Below, in pieces: positions 27,167 through 35,896 of a stretch of 64,000 bases of DNA. Numbering within the stretch: the first letter of the stretch is position 1; the number at the start of each line of letters is the position of its first letter. Where the stretch lies: contig CAYMSF010000013.1 of the NCBI GenBank assembly GCA_964392985.1, forward strand, positions 16,767 to 80,766, given 5' to 3'. The notes beneath the pieces are model-generated. The model ran no database searches. It had not been told where the DNA came from and worked only from the letters and a program-made list of their open reading frames with translations. The stretch is from CAYMSF01 sp964392985 (GTDB taxonomy: Bacteria; Verrucomicrobiota; Lentisphaeria; Victivallales; Victivallaceae). Position numbers and translations under genes: made by a program.

Positions 27167-29677
27167 ATGTCAGAGGCGGAAGATCAGGTAAAAACAACGA
27201 ATAACGGTAATTACAATGCCGATAATATTACCGTCCTTGAAGGCTTGGAAGCAGTGCGTTTGCGTCCCAGTATGTATATCGGTGATACCGGACAGCGCGG
27301 ACTGCACCATCTGGTTTACGAAGTAGTCGATAACAGCATTGATGAAGCGCTGGCCGGCTATGCCAAGATGATCAGCGTGGTTATTCATCATGACAACAGC
27401 ATTACCGTCGTTGACGACGGCCGTGGTATTCCCGTTGATATGCATGAAGGTGAAGGCAAGCCGGCAATTGAAGTCGTATTGACGATACTACATGCCGGCG
27501 GCAAATTCAACCATGATTCCTATAAGGTATCAGGCGGTTTGCACGGGGTTGGTGTATCGTGCGTGAACGCGCTGAGTGAGTGGCTGGAGGCGGAAGTTTG
27601 CCGCGATGGTGGTACTTACAGTATCCGTTTCGAGCGTGGTAATACGGTTTCCCCGTTAACCCGGCTACATGCATCGGACAAAAACGGTACCAAAGTTACT
27701 TTCAAACCTGACGGCACCATTTTTCCTGACACTGTCTATGTCTGGGATATTCTCGCCAACCGTTTACGGGAACTGGCATTCCTCAACAGTGGCATTACCA
27801 TTACCCTGAAAGATGAACGTCAGCAGGAAAATGGCAGCAGTGAGCGTTTTGAAACATTTCATTACGATGGCGGCATCTGCGAATTTGTCAAGATGCTTAA
27901 CGATAACAAAGTTGTTTTGAATCCGGATCCGGTATATTTCAAGCTGGAAAAGGATAAGACTGTTGTTGAACTGGCAATGCAGTATAATGACGGATTCAGC
28001 GAAAATATTTTCAGTTATGCCAATAATATCAATACGACCGAAGGCGGCACTCATTTAACCGGATTCCAGGCAGCTTTGACCAGAACCGTCAATGCCTATG
28101 CAAAAAACAACAACCTGTTGAAAAACGAGAAAGCGATGACCGGAAGCGATACTCGCGAAGGTCTGACCGCCGTTATCAGCGTAAAGTTGTCCGACCCGCA
28201 GTTCGAAGGACAGACCAAAACTAAACTTGGCAATGGTGACATAAAAGGGATTGTCGAAACCATCGTAAATGACGGTTTAGGCGATTATATGGAAAAACAC
28301 CCGCAGATGGCCAAGGATATTATTTCCAAGGGTATTACCGCTGCTCGTGCCCGTGAAGCGGCGCGCAAAGCCAGAGAATTAGTCCAGCGCAAGGGTGCGT
28401 TGGATGGTTTTTCACTTCCCGGTAAGCTGGCGGACTGCTCCAACCGTGACCCGGCAAAATGTGAACTGTATATCGTCGAGGGTGATTCCGCCGGCGGTTC
28501 CGCCAAGCAGGGTAGAGACAGTAACTTTCAGGCGATTCTGCCCATTCGCGGTAAATTGCTGAATGTCGAAAAATCCCGTTTAGACAAGGTTCTGGAAAAC
28601 AAAGAGATACAATCGCTGTTCGCGGCGGTCGGTTGCGGTATAGGCGATGAAGATTTTGATGTCAGCAAACGCCGTTATCACCGCATTGTAATTATGACCG
28701 ACGCTGACGTTGACGGTTCCCATATCCGCACGCTGTTGTTGACCTTTTTCTACCGCCAGATGAAGGCGTTGATTGATTGTGGTGGTATCTATATCGCCAA
28801 GCCCCCGCTTTATAAAGTCAAAAAGAAAAAGAAAGAACGCTATATTGATACCGATGAACAACTCGACCAATACCTGTCGGAATTGGGGTTGGAAGATGCG
28901 GAAATTCAGGACGCTGCCGGTCAGTCAGTCAGTCGCGAACAGGCGATGCGCCTGACCTCGCTCTTTTCCCGGGTATTGCATGCCAATGTCGGTTTACAGC
29001 GCCACGGCATTGATCCTGCCAAATATTTTGGTCTGGTTAACAATGAGGGCAAACTGCCTGTCGCATTAATCACTGTACGCGAAAATGATGGAACTACAAC
29101 CCAGCAGTTCATCTACAAACCTGAAGATGAAGAGGCATTCATCAAAGCGACTGAAGAACGTCTTGCCGTGGATAATCCGGTACCGGTTGCAACTGAGAAT
29201 AGTGAGATTGCCACTGAAAATGATACCCCGGAAGATTTGAAACTGCCGGCAAAAATGAATCCGGCAATTGACATTGTCAGTATTTTTGAAGAGAAACATT
29301 GCGAAGAAATCGTTGCGGAAGTTGTTGCGCAGGGAATGAAAGTGGAAAATATTTTCAACGGTGAAACGCCATTGTATCAAGTTTCTTTCGGCGATAAGAA
29401 TGAAACGGCATGTTCATTGAAAGAATTATTTGAAATCATTAAACGCAACGGCCGGCAGGGTTTACAGATACAACGCTATAAAGGTCTGGGTGAAATGAAC
29501 GCGGAACAGTTGTGGGAAACTACCATGGACCCGGCATCAAGAAAAATGATCAGAGTGACCATGGAAGATGCTCTTCAGGCGGAACGCATGTTCACGTTGC
29601 TCATGGGCGATATTGTTGAACCCCGGCGTGAATACATTGAAAAATATGCCGAGACCGTAAAAGATCTTGATATTTAA
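27167..29677 (+). CDS. gyrB: DNA gyrase subunit B
   Basis: The 836-residue protein has the GHKL ATPase (EGLEAVRLRPSMYIGDTG, EVVDNSIDEALAG, VVDDGRGIPVD, GGLHGVGVSCVNALS), the transducer, the TOPRIM domain (IVEGDSAGGSAKQGR, MTDADVDGSHI) and the C-terminal IQRYKGLGEMN motif. Between TOPRIM and the tail is an extra stretch of about 170 residues, so it is the long form known from proteobacterial GyrB rather than the roughly 640-residue Gram-positive form. A GGAAGGG site precedes the ATG. With GyrA it introduces negative supercoils. A terminator follows directly and recA comes next. Confidence 0.97.
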   Translation: MSEAEDQVKTTNNGNYNADNITVLEGLEAVRLRPSMYIGDTGQRGLHHLVYEVVDNSIDEALAGYAKMISVVIHHDNSITVVDDGRGIPVDMHEGEGKPAIEVVLTILHAGGKFNHDSYKVSGGLHGVGVSCVNALSEWLEAEVCRDGGTYSIRFERGNTVSPLTRLHASDKNGTKVTFKPDGTIFPDTVYVWDILANRLRELAFLNSGITITLKDERQQENGSSERFETFHYDGGICEFVKMLNDNKVVLNPDPVYFKLEKDKTVVELAMQYNDGFSENIFSYANNINTTEGGTHLTGFQAALTRTVNAYAKNNNLLKNEKAMTGSDTREGLTAVISVKLSDPQFEGQTKTKLGNGDIKGIVETIVNDGLGDYMEKHPQMAKDIISKGITAARAREAARKARELVQRKGALDGFSLPGKLADCSNRDPAKCELYIVEGDSAGGSAKQGRDSNFQAILPIRGKLLNVEKSRLDKVLENKEIQSLFAAVGCGIGDEDFDVSKRRYHRIVIMTDADVDGSHIRTLLLTFFYRQMKALIDCGGIYIAKPPLYKVKKKKKERYIDTDEQLDQYLSELGLEDAEIQDAAGQSVSREQAMRLTSLFSRVLHANVGLQRHGIDPAKYFGLVNNEGKLPVALITVRENDGTTTQQFIYKPEDEEAFIKATEERLAVDNPVPVATENSEIATENDTPEDLKLPAKMNPAIDIVSIFEEKHCEEIVAEVVAQGMKVENIFNGETPLYQVSFGDKNETACSLKELFEIIKRNGRQGLQIQRYKGLGEMNAEQLWETTMDPASRKMIRVTMEDALQAERMFTLLMGDIVEPRREYIEKYAETVKDLDI

Positions 29678-29678
29678 G

Positions 29679-29706
29679 TTCAACTGCTGCTATTGGGGCA
29701 GTTGAA
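29679..29706 (+). terminator. Hairpin terminator after gyrB
   Basis: A perfect 9-bp stem (29679-29687 with 29698-29706) starts one base after the gyrB stop codon. Only a short T-rich run follows, so termination may be partial. Confidence 0.6.
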
Positions 29707-29762
29707 TATTTACTGAAATTAATCAGTTTGAACGTACAGTAACATACAGGGTATGAATTGAG

Positions 29763-29795
29763 CAATGCTCATCTTGAAACGATGAGCTTGCATTG
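29763..29795 (+). promoter_or_regulatory. Stem-loop in the recA leader
   Basis: Two stacked stems can form: CAATGC/GCATTG on the outside and a 5-7 bp TCATC/GATGA stem inside. It lies 35-67 bases before the recA start, between the gyrB terminator and the ribosome site. There is no T run, so it is not a terminator. It may stabilise the mRNA or be an operator. Confidence 0.4.
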
Positions 29796-29829
29796 AATAA
29801 ATGGCATCCATTAACTTCGGGAGAAAATT

Positions 29830-30897
29830 ATGGCAGCAGAAAAGGACACCGGTTCCAAAAATAAAAATTTGGAAATTGCGATCAGTCAGATTGAAAAAGA
29901 ATTCGGCAAGGGCGCAATTATGCGTCTTGGTGACAACTCTTTCCATGTTGATGTTCCGACAATCAGTACCGGTTCGCTGGCGCTGGATATTGCACTGGGT
30001 ACAGGCGGTCTGCCGCGCGGACGTATCATTGAAATCTTCGGACCGGAGTCTTCAGGAAAAACAACATTGTGTTTGCACGTCATCGCCAATGCGCAACGTA
30101 ACGGCGGTACTGCCGCAGTTATTGACGCGGAACATGCGATTGACCCGCTCTACGCCAGTAAAATCGGGGTTAAAATTGACGATTTATTAATCTCGCAACC
30201 GGATTGCGGTGAAGATGCATTGAATATTGTTGATTCGCTCGTACGCAGTAATGCTGTTGATGTGCTGGTGGTGGATTCGGTTGCGGCGCTTGTACCGCGG
30301 GCTGAAATCGAGGGGCAGATGGGGGATTCTCACATGGGGTTGCAGGCCAGATTGATGTCACAGGCATTGCGCAAGCTGACCGGCGCCGCCAGCAAAAGCC
30401 GCACCTGTATTATTTTTACCAATCAAATCAGAGAAAAAATCGGCGTAATGTTCGGCAATCCGGAAACTACTCCCGGCGGGAATGCGCTTAAATTTTACAG
30501 TTCCATCAGGCTGGATATTCGCAAAGTTGCCGCCATTAAAGACCCTGCCGGTGAAGTTATCGGCAATCGCACCCGGGTGAAAGTCATCAAGAATAAACTT
30601 GCCGCGCCATTCAAAAATGCGGAATTCGACATAAATTATTCTGAAGGAATTTCCCGCTCCGGTTCAATTCTTGACGTCTGCTGCGATTTGGGATTGTTTG
30701 AAAAACGCGGCTCATGGTTTGCATTTGAAGGCGAACAGATTGCTCAGGGGCGTGAACAGACCAAAGCCTATATCGAATCAAATAAAGCCTTCGAAGAAAA
30801 ACTGCTGGGAAAAATCAAAGAGAAAATGCTCGGCGACCAGCAGAAAATCGAACAGCAAAAGATAGATAAACAGAAAGTTGAAAAGAAAACTGAATAA
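29830..30897 (+). CDS. recA: Recombinase RecA
   Basis: The 355-residue protein has the RecA core: KEFGKGAIMRLGD, Walker A GPESSGKTT, VIDAEHAIDP, Walker B VDVLVVDSVAAL, GQMGDSHMGLQARLMSQALR (loop L1) and IFTNQIREKIGVMFGNPE (loop L2). The C-terminal tail is unusually rich in Gln and Lys (repeated QQK and QKVEKK units). It forms filaments on single-stranded DNA for recombination and SOS induction. GGAG lies eight bases before the ATG. A strong terminator follows. No inteins or breaks are seen. Confidence 0.98.
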   Translation: MAAEKDTGSKNKNLEIAISQIEKEFGKGAIMRLGDNSFHVDVPTISTGSLALDIALGTGGLPRGRIIEIFGPESSGKTTLCLHVIANAQRNGGTAAVIDAEHAIDPLYASKIGVKIDDLLISQPDCGEDALNIVDSLVRSNAVDVLVVDSVAALVPRAEIEGQMGDSHMGLQARLMSQALRKLTGAASKSRTCIIFTNQIREKIGVMFGNPETTPGGNALKFYSSIRLDIRKVAAIKDPAGEVIGNRTRVKVIKNKLAAPFKNAEFDINYSEGISRSGSILDVCCDLGLFEKRGSWFAFEGEQIAQGREQTKAYIESNKAFEEKLLGKIKEKMLGDQQKIEQQKIDKQKVEKKTE

Positions 30898-30913
30898 TTT
30901 ACCGGCATGGTTG

Positions 30914-30952
30914 TTGCGGCGGAGTGAGTTTAAGCACCGCCGCAAAGTTTTT
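30914..30952 (+). terminator. Strong intrinsic terminator after recA
   Basis: A perfect 9-bp GC-rich stem (30914-30922 with 30937-30945) is followed by AG and a T run. It separates recA from the TPR-Exb operon. Confidence 0.85.
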
Positions 30953-30968
30953 CAGTAAGGTTTGAGGC

Positions 30969-33566
30969 ATGAAAATAATACTCAACGCATATCGCTCCAA
31001 GCTTCAAAAATGGTCTGGTATCATACCTGAATTCAGTGGACGTGTTCTACGAATTCAGGTTGTTCTTTTTGTGATACTGACTGCGGTTTTTTGCGGTTTG
31101 GACTGTTTTGGCGCCACTCCGGAGGAGTTGTCGCGAAACTGCCAGTTGGGCGACAGCGCTTTTCAAAATGGTTCATACGAACAGGCGGCGCATTTTTTCC
31201 GGCGTTATGTAGAGGAGAGCGAAGGCAGAGATGTTGAACTTCGAGATGCATTGAACCGTTATATTTCTGCTTGTATCCGGGCGGAAATGACTGATGATGC
31301 AGAACGTGCTCTCGATACCATGGAAAAGCGGTTTCCTGATTTTGAACGCTTGCGCAAGATGCTCTATCGTGCGGATATTTTGATATTGCGTTTTAAATAT
31401 GCCGAAGCGGAAGCTCTGCTTCAGAACGCTCTCGCCAGCGGCGCGATTGCCGGCGATATCTATTTTCAACTGCTTTCCTCGCTCGGCAATGTTCTTCTGC
31501 AACAGGAAAAGTGGAATGAAGCAATAGAAATTTTCGGTCTCCTGGAAAAATCCGGAGCCGGCACAGAATGGGAGACTTCCGGATTTAAACGCAAGATTTA
31601 TGCGATGATTATGTCCGGCAATTTGAGTGAAAGCGGAACATTGCTGAATATTGAGCTGAAAGTCGCGGAGAAAAAAGATATTACCGAACTGAAAATTTTA
31701 ACCCTGCTGCTGATGATCCAGGAAAAAAGATTTTCTGAATTCAAAAAAAGCTATTCATCACTCGTCGAAAATCTGCCGAAAAAACCCAATGTCATACTAT
31801 ATGCAGTTGACTTACTCGCTGCCAAACATTTTCTGCGGAACAATGCCTCTGGCGATGCGATTGTTTTTCTGAAGGACGGATTTGATGTCGCGCCTTCCGC
31901 CTATGACCGGAAAAATATTCTCCGTATGCTGGTCAATACTTATGTTGAAGCCGGCATGAAAAAAGCCGCTATTGCCACAATACAAAAGTTTTTAGATTTT
32001 TATCCCGATGTCCAGGATATTATCAACATCAAATTTCAATGTGTCCGGTTGATGATAGAACAGAAAATGGATGATGACGCATTAAAACTTCTCAATGGCA
32101 TCATCAAAAATCCTCAAACCGGTTCTGCCGACCGTTGTGAGGCGGCAAAGCAGGCGCTTACCATTTTGACCGCCGCCGGTAAAAATGATGAAGCCGCAAA
32201 ACTGCTCCGTGACGTAACCGCCAGCGCCGCCGGCAATGAAAAGTCAGAGATCAAAATGCTCACCGGAAAATTTTATTTTGATCAAAAAAAATATGCAGAA
32301 GCTGCATACATTTTTACTGAACTTGCCGCCGGCAATGACGAGTTGCGCTGGGATGCCGCGCTCTGGCAGATTAAAGCTATTGAAAAACAGGGGCAATACG
32401 CTGCCGCTATGGATATTATTAATAAAATTTACACGCAAAAACTTACCCCGTTCATTGCCGGCAATCTGTTGCTGTTAAAGGCGACAGTTTTGGAAAAAAT
32501 GGAAAAATTTACTGAAGCCAGAGAGGCATATCTTGCTTTTGTCCGTCAAATGCCCGGTGATGAACAGGCGCCTAATGCACTCTTTAACGCCGGCAATCTT
32601 TCCTATCAAATCAGGGATTTCACCCGTGGTGCGGAAATATTCCGGGATTTTACCGTGCGCTATCCCGGCAATGCCATGGTACCCAATGCCTTTTACAAAT
32701 GTCTGTATGCCGCTTATTACAACGAAGATGAAGAGGAAATTTCCCGTTTGACGGATTATCTGATTGTTCGCTTCCTGGATTCACCGTTCACCATTGCAGC
32801 GTTATTCTGGCAGGTTGACTATTTGCGCAATCAGGGACAAATTAAACCGGCGGAAGAGATTTTGAAAAAAATTGAATCTTTATATCCGGGCAGGGAGGAT
32901 ATTGTCGCGCAATCACTTTATGATCGTGCCATCATCGCTGAGAACACCACCGGCTCTGACGCGGCTTTGAAGATACTTCAGGAACTTTTTTCGCGGTATC
33001 CGAACAGTAAAAATACTGTTGATGCATTATATCTGGCAGGGAATATTGCCTCCCGCAAGGGCAGTTATGGCGATGCGGTGGTTTATTACCGTCAGGTGGC
33101 ACAGTTACGACCGCAATCTCAGTTGGAAATCGCAGCGCTTGGACGCATCGGCGATTGTAATTTCACTATCTATGGCAAAAGCCATGATTCTAAATATTTA
33201 AATGACGCCATGGCGGTTTACGGTAAAATTATTGCAATGACGAATCTCGACCCGGCGGTTCGCTCACAAACTATGTACAAACTGGGTAAATGTTACGAAG
33301 CAATGGATAATGAAGACAAGGCGCTTGAAATTTTTAATGAGTTACTCTACGGCTACCAGTTGGAACAGAATAAGGGAAAACGTTACAATCCGATCTGGGC
33401 GGTCAAGGCGGGCTATGCCGCCGCCATGATTCATCTCCGGCGCAGTACCCCGGAAAGCGCCGCCGAGGCGGTTAAAATTTATCGCCAGCTCGAGTCCATG
33501 CAACTTGACACCGGCGAAGATTTTAAAAAGTTAATCAACAATATTAAAACCAAATATAAAATCTGA
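30969..33566 (+). CDS. Exported TPR-repeat protein, first gene of Ton/Tol-like operon
   Basis: The 865-residue protein has a hydrophobic segment near residues 29-47 after a long basic start, fitting a signal peptide or anchor. The remainder is made of many TPR-like helical hairpins (for example GDSAFQNGSYEQAAHFFRRY, AIEIFGLLEKSG, LFSRYPNSKNTVDALYLAGN). It resembles periplasmic or outer-membrane TPR scaffolds such as CpoB/YbgF, but is far longer. It is followed within 13 bases by exbB, exbD and a TonB-like gene, so it is probably the periplasmic partner of that energy-transducing complex. A weak AAGG site precedes the ATG. Confidence 0.78.
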   Translation: MKIILNAYRSKLQKWSGIIPEFSGRVLRIQVVLFVILTAVFCGLDCFGATPEELSRNCQLGDSAFQNGSYEQAAHFFRRYVEESEGRDVELRDALNRYISACIRAEMTDDAERALDTMEKRFPDFERLRKMLYRADILILRFKYAEAEALLQNALASGAIAGDIYFQLLSSLGNVLLQQEKWNEAIEIFGLLEKSGAGTEWETSGFKRKIYAMIMSGNLSESGTLLNIELKVAEKKDITELKILTLLLMIQEKRFSEFKKSYSSLVENLPKKPNVILYAVDLLAAKHFLRNNASGDAIVFLKDGFDVAPSAYDRKNILRMLVNTYVEAGMKKAAIATIQKFLDFYPDVQDIINIKFQCVRLMIEQKMDDDALKLLNGIIKNPQTGSADRCEAAKQALTILTAAGKNDEAAKLLRDVTASAAGNEKSEIKMLTGKFYFDQKKYAEAAYIFTELAAGNDELRWDAALWQIKAIEKQGQYAAAMDIINKIYTQKLTPFIAGNLLLLKATVLEKMEKFTEAREAYLAFVRQMPGDEQAPNALFNAGNLSYQIRDFTRGAEIFRDFTVRYPGNAMVPNAFYKCLYAAYYNEDEEEISRLTDYLIVRFLDSPFTIAALFWQVDYLRNQGQIKPAEEILKKIESLYPGREDIVAQSLYDRAIIAENTTGSDAALKILQELFSRYPNSKNTVDALYLAGNIASRKGSYGDAVVYYRQVAQLRPQSQLEIAALGRIGDCNFTIYGKSHDSKYLNDAMAVYGKIIAMTNLDPAVRSQTMYKLGKCYEAMDNEDKALEIFNELLYGYQLEQNKGKRYNPIWAVKAGYAAAMIHLRRSTPESAAEAVKIYRQLESMQLDTGEDFKKLINNIKTKYKI

Positions 33567-33578
33567 CGGAGGTAATTT

Positions 33579-34250
33579 ATGTTGTTTTTGCAAATAATGC
33601 GTGATGGCGGACCGGTAATGTGGCTTATTGCCGCGTGCAGTCTGGTGGCGGTTTTTATTTTTGTTGAAAAGTGGTTTCAGTTTCATCGTGAACAGGTGAA
33701 TGTAAAAGAGCTGATTAAAGGGCTCTTTAACGTTTTGAAACGTGACGGTTATATTGAAGCGATCAGTTTGTGTGACAACACCCCCGGTCCTGCCGCCCGA
33801 TTGCTCGCCGCGGCGATACTGGCGTATGAACATGGCGAAAATGATATTCGTCAGGCAATCGAAGATGCTAATTCAGAAGAGATTCCCAAACTGGAAAAAC
33901 ATATTGTCATTCTCGGTACTATCGGTTATGTCGCGCCATTGCTTGGTCTGCTTGGTACTGTTCTGGGGATGATGCAGGCGTTTCAAACCATTCACAGCAA
34001 AAGCGTCTATCTCTCCGCCGGAGACTTGTCCGGAGCCATCAATCTGGCATTGACCACGACCGCCGCCGGTCTTTGTGTTGCCATCCCGTGTTATATCGCC
34101 TACAATTATCTGATTTCAAGAATATCCTCCATCACTCAAGAAATGGAAAAAGCCGCCTCGGAAATAACTTTTTTCTTCAAAAATCACAAGTCCGGTGATA
34201 AAGAACTCCTCCGCCGTCAACGTGAGATGGAATCTGCAAAAAATGAATAA
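33579..34250 (+). CDS. ExbB/TolQ/MotA-family proton channel protein
   Basis: The 223-residue protein has the three-helix topology of ExbB/TolQ: an N-terminal helix (VMWLIAACSLVAVFIFVE), a cytoplasmic domain, and the conserved helices 2 and 3 (LGTIGYVAPLLGLLGTVLGM and INLALTTTAAGLCVAIPCYI). With ExbD it forms the proton-driven motor that energises a TonB- or TolA-like protein. A perfect GGAGG precedes the ATG. Its last eight bases overlap the exbD start in the string ATGAATAA. Confidence 0.93.
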   Translation: MLFLQIMRDGGPVMWLIAACSLVAVFIFVEKWFQFHREQVNVKELIKGLFNVLKRDGYIEAISLCDNTPGPAARLLAAAILAYEHGENDIRQAIEDANSEEIPKLEKHIVILGTIGYVAPLLGLLGTVLGMMQAFQTIHSKSVYLSAGDLSGAINLALTTTAAGLCVAIPCYIAYNYLISRISSITQEMEKAASEITFFFKNHKSGDKELLRRQREMESAKNE

Positions 34251-34707
34251 CACCCGCTATATCAACAGCTTTAAACCGCGCTTGAAACCGTTTGGCGGGC
34301 GTCCTGATTTGACGCCGATGCTGGCGGTGTTATTTCTGTTGCTGCTCTTTTTTATTCTGAGCAGTTCTTTTGTTCAGACTTCCGGCATCAAGGTTGACTT
34401 GCCGGAAGTCGGCACAAAGGGGTCGTTCGGCGTTGAAAAATGTGTTATTACTGTCGCTAAAACCGAAAGCGGCAGCGAAATTTATTTTAATGATAAAGTG
34501 GTTACCTGGGAATTGTTGAAGCGCGAGTTGGCCGGCGTCGGCAATCTTTCGACCTCAGCCACCGTTATTCTTCGTGCTGACAGCAAGACCCCGTTCGGCG
34601 TTGTTGCTGAAATCATGGCAATCGCAGAGGGTGCCAATCTTTCTGTCTTCATCGCCACAGTTCCTCCGAAGAAGAAAACCGAAACAATTATTGAGAGCAA
34701 TGAATAA
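34243..34707 (+). CDS. ExbD/TolR-family protein
   Basis: The 154-residue protein has one N-terminal helix preceded by PDLTPMLAV, which contains the essential Asp of ExbD/TolR. A periplasmic ExbD domain follows (VILRADSKTPFGVVAEIMAIAE). It pairs with the ExbB-like protein. I chose the ATG at 34243, which overlaps the exbB stop by eight bases; the frame opens 48 bases earlier but that extension is not family-like. The end overlaps the next gene in the same ATGAATAA arrangement. Confidence 0.92.
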   Translation: MNNTRYINSFKPRLKPFGGRPDLTPMLAVLFLLLLFFILSSSFVQTSGIKVDLPEVGTKGSFGVEKCVITVAKTESGSEIYFNDKVVTWELLKRELAGVGNLSTSATVILRADSKTPFGVVAEIMAIAEGANLSVFIATVPPKKKTETIIESNE

Positions 34708-35473
34708 GAACCTCAAAGCAGCGCTTCCCGGCAAAATTATTTTTTCCGAAGCGGTTTTGATTACCGTGTTGTTTCACGCTGCACTTATTTTTCTATTCAC
34801 TTATGCGCCAGTGACTACTTCGGCCAAAGACCGGCAGGACCAAAAGTTCGTCATGTTGAACTTCGCCGGAGAACGTCGCGCTGAATTAGATGGCATGGCT
34901 AAATGGCTGGAATACCACGACCCCTCACTGATCGCCAGACCAAACAGCCGTTATGGTTATGATATTCTTTGCCGCAAACAGGAATTCCGCCGTCCATTGC
35001 CGGATACTCCCGGTCGTGAAAATTCTGCTATAAATGCCGGAACCATTAAGTTTAATCCTCTGGCGCCGGAGCCGGCATTGAAAAATAACAGTTATTCTCG
35101 GATGATCGATTATCAACCGGTACAACTGCCCAAACCGAGAAAAGCGGTTGCCGGCAATGTCGCTGGCAAAATCCGTGCTTTTCCTATGGCAGTCAGTGAC
35201 GGCAATGAGCTGAAAACATTTTTTCCGAACGGCGTGCCGTCAGGATTGCAGGATTTGACGCAGACCGCCAACCCGTCCCGGGTTGAAATCCGTTTCCAGG
35301 AAGGCGATATGATGCCGAGAATAAATATTGAAGAGTCTTCCGGCAGTCCGCGTCTTGATAGCGCCGCGGTTAAGGAGGTAATAGCCAATTCAGAACAGTT
35401 GAAACGCAATGCCCCCGGTCAGGAATCAGTCAAGGTGATTGTAATCTGGCGTAAACCTGAGGTGACGTTATGA
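34700..35473 (+). CDS. TonB-like energy-transducing protein
   Basis: The 257-residue protein has a single N-terminal helix (residues about 17-36, AVLITVLFHAALIFLFTY), a Pro- and Lys-containing middle region and a C-terminal domain of about 65 residues. That domain (VEIRFQEGDMMPRINIEE, then VKVIVIWRKPEV) is laid out like TonB/TolA C-termini. The ATG at 34700 overlaps exbD by eight bases and replaces an out-of-family extension reaching back to 34574. Position after ExbB and ExbD is the best evidence; sequence similarity to classical TonB is weak. Confidence 0.72.
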   Translation: MNKNLKAALPGKIIFSEAVLITVLFHAALIFLFTYAPVTTSAKDRQDQKFVMLNFAGERRAELDGMAKWLEYHDPSLIARPNSRYGYDILCRKQEFRRPLPDTPGRENSAINAGTIKFNPLAPEPALKNNSYSRMIDYQPVQLPKPRKAVAGNVAGKIRAFPMAVSDGNELKTFFPNGVPSGLQDLTQTANPSRVEIRFQEGDMMPRINIEESSGSPRLDSAAVKEVIANSEQLKRNAPGQESVKVIVIWRKPEVTL

Positions 35474-35712
35474 TTGGAATGGACTTTGCCAACGGTTTTC
35501 TCTTTTATCTGCTTTTCTGGATTGTGACACTGGCGATTCTCTGGTGGCGCGAAATCAGGCGGCAGCATCGGCATGATTGGAAAATCAATAACAACCGCCT
35601 TTTTACCTGTGACCAATGCCATTATGCTTTTCTCACTCGCGATGAGAACAACGTTGCCCGTTGTCCCAGATGTAATTCCATGTGTATTATCCGCAAGCGC
35701 CGCCAGCTTTAG
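35470..35712 (+). CDS. Small membrane-anchored zinc-ribbon protein
   Basis: The 80-residue protein has one N-terminal hydrophobic segment (NGFLFYLLFWIVTLAILWW), a basic stretch and a zinc ribbon made of two CxxC pairs (CDQCHY and CPRCNSMC), ending in basic residues. Its ATG overlaps the TonB-like stop in ATGA, so it is translated with the Exb operon. I know no named family. It could be an assembly or regulatory factor of the complex. A diverged repeat copy begins at its stop codon. Confidence 0.72.
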   Translation: MIGMDFANGFLFYLLFWIVTLAILWWREIRRQHRHDWKINNNRLFTCDQCHYAFLTRDENNVARCPRCNSMCIIRKRRQL

Positions 35713-35831
35713 AGCTTGTTAAGGTGAAAAATTTTACATAGACGGGTAGAATTACGGTTTGGTTTTTTATTTGACAGACTGGCGATGCCCATTCCGCAAT
35801 CTATATTAATTTATCAACCTTGTAGAGTATA
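35710..35831. repeat. Decayed, shortened copy of the MITE-like element
   Basis: The right end (35796-35831) matches the complement of the repeat's left end at 63945 with a few changes, and the left end (from 35710) is a poorer match in the opposite orientation. The element is only about 122 bp, so most of the interior is missing. Like the full copy, it begins right at the stop codon of the preceding gene. Confidence 0.6.
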
Positions 35832-35896
35832 ATTATACTGTGGATTTGCAACATCATTAAAGAAGTATTATTGTATCATTATACTCAAAATTGAAC

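Noticed and set aside
29720..29760. Possible LexA/SOS box upstream of recA
   Set aside because: GAACGTACAGT near 29730 matches only half of a GAAC-N4-GTTC type box; the second half is absent.
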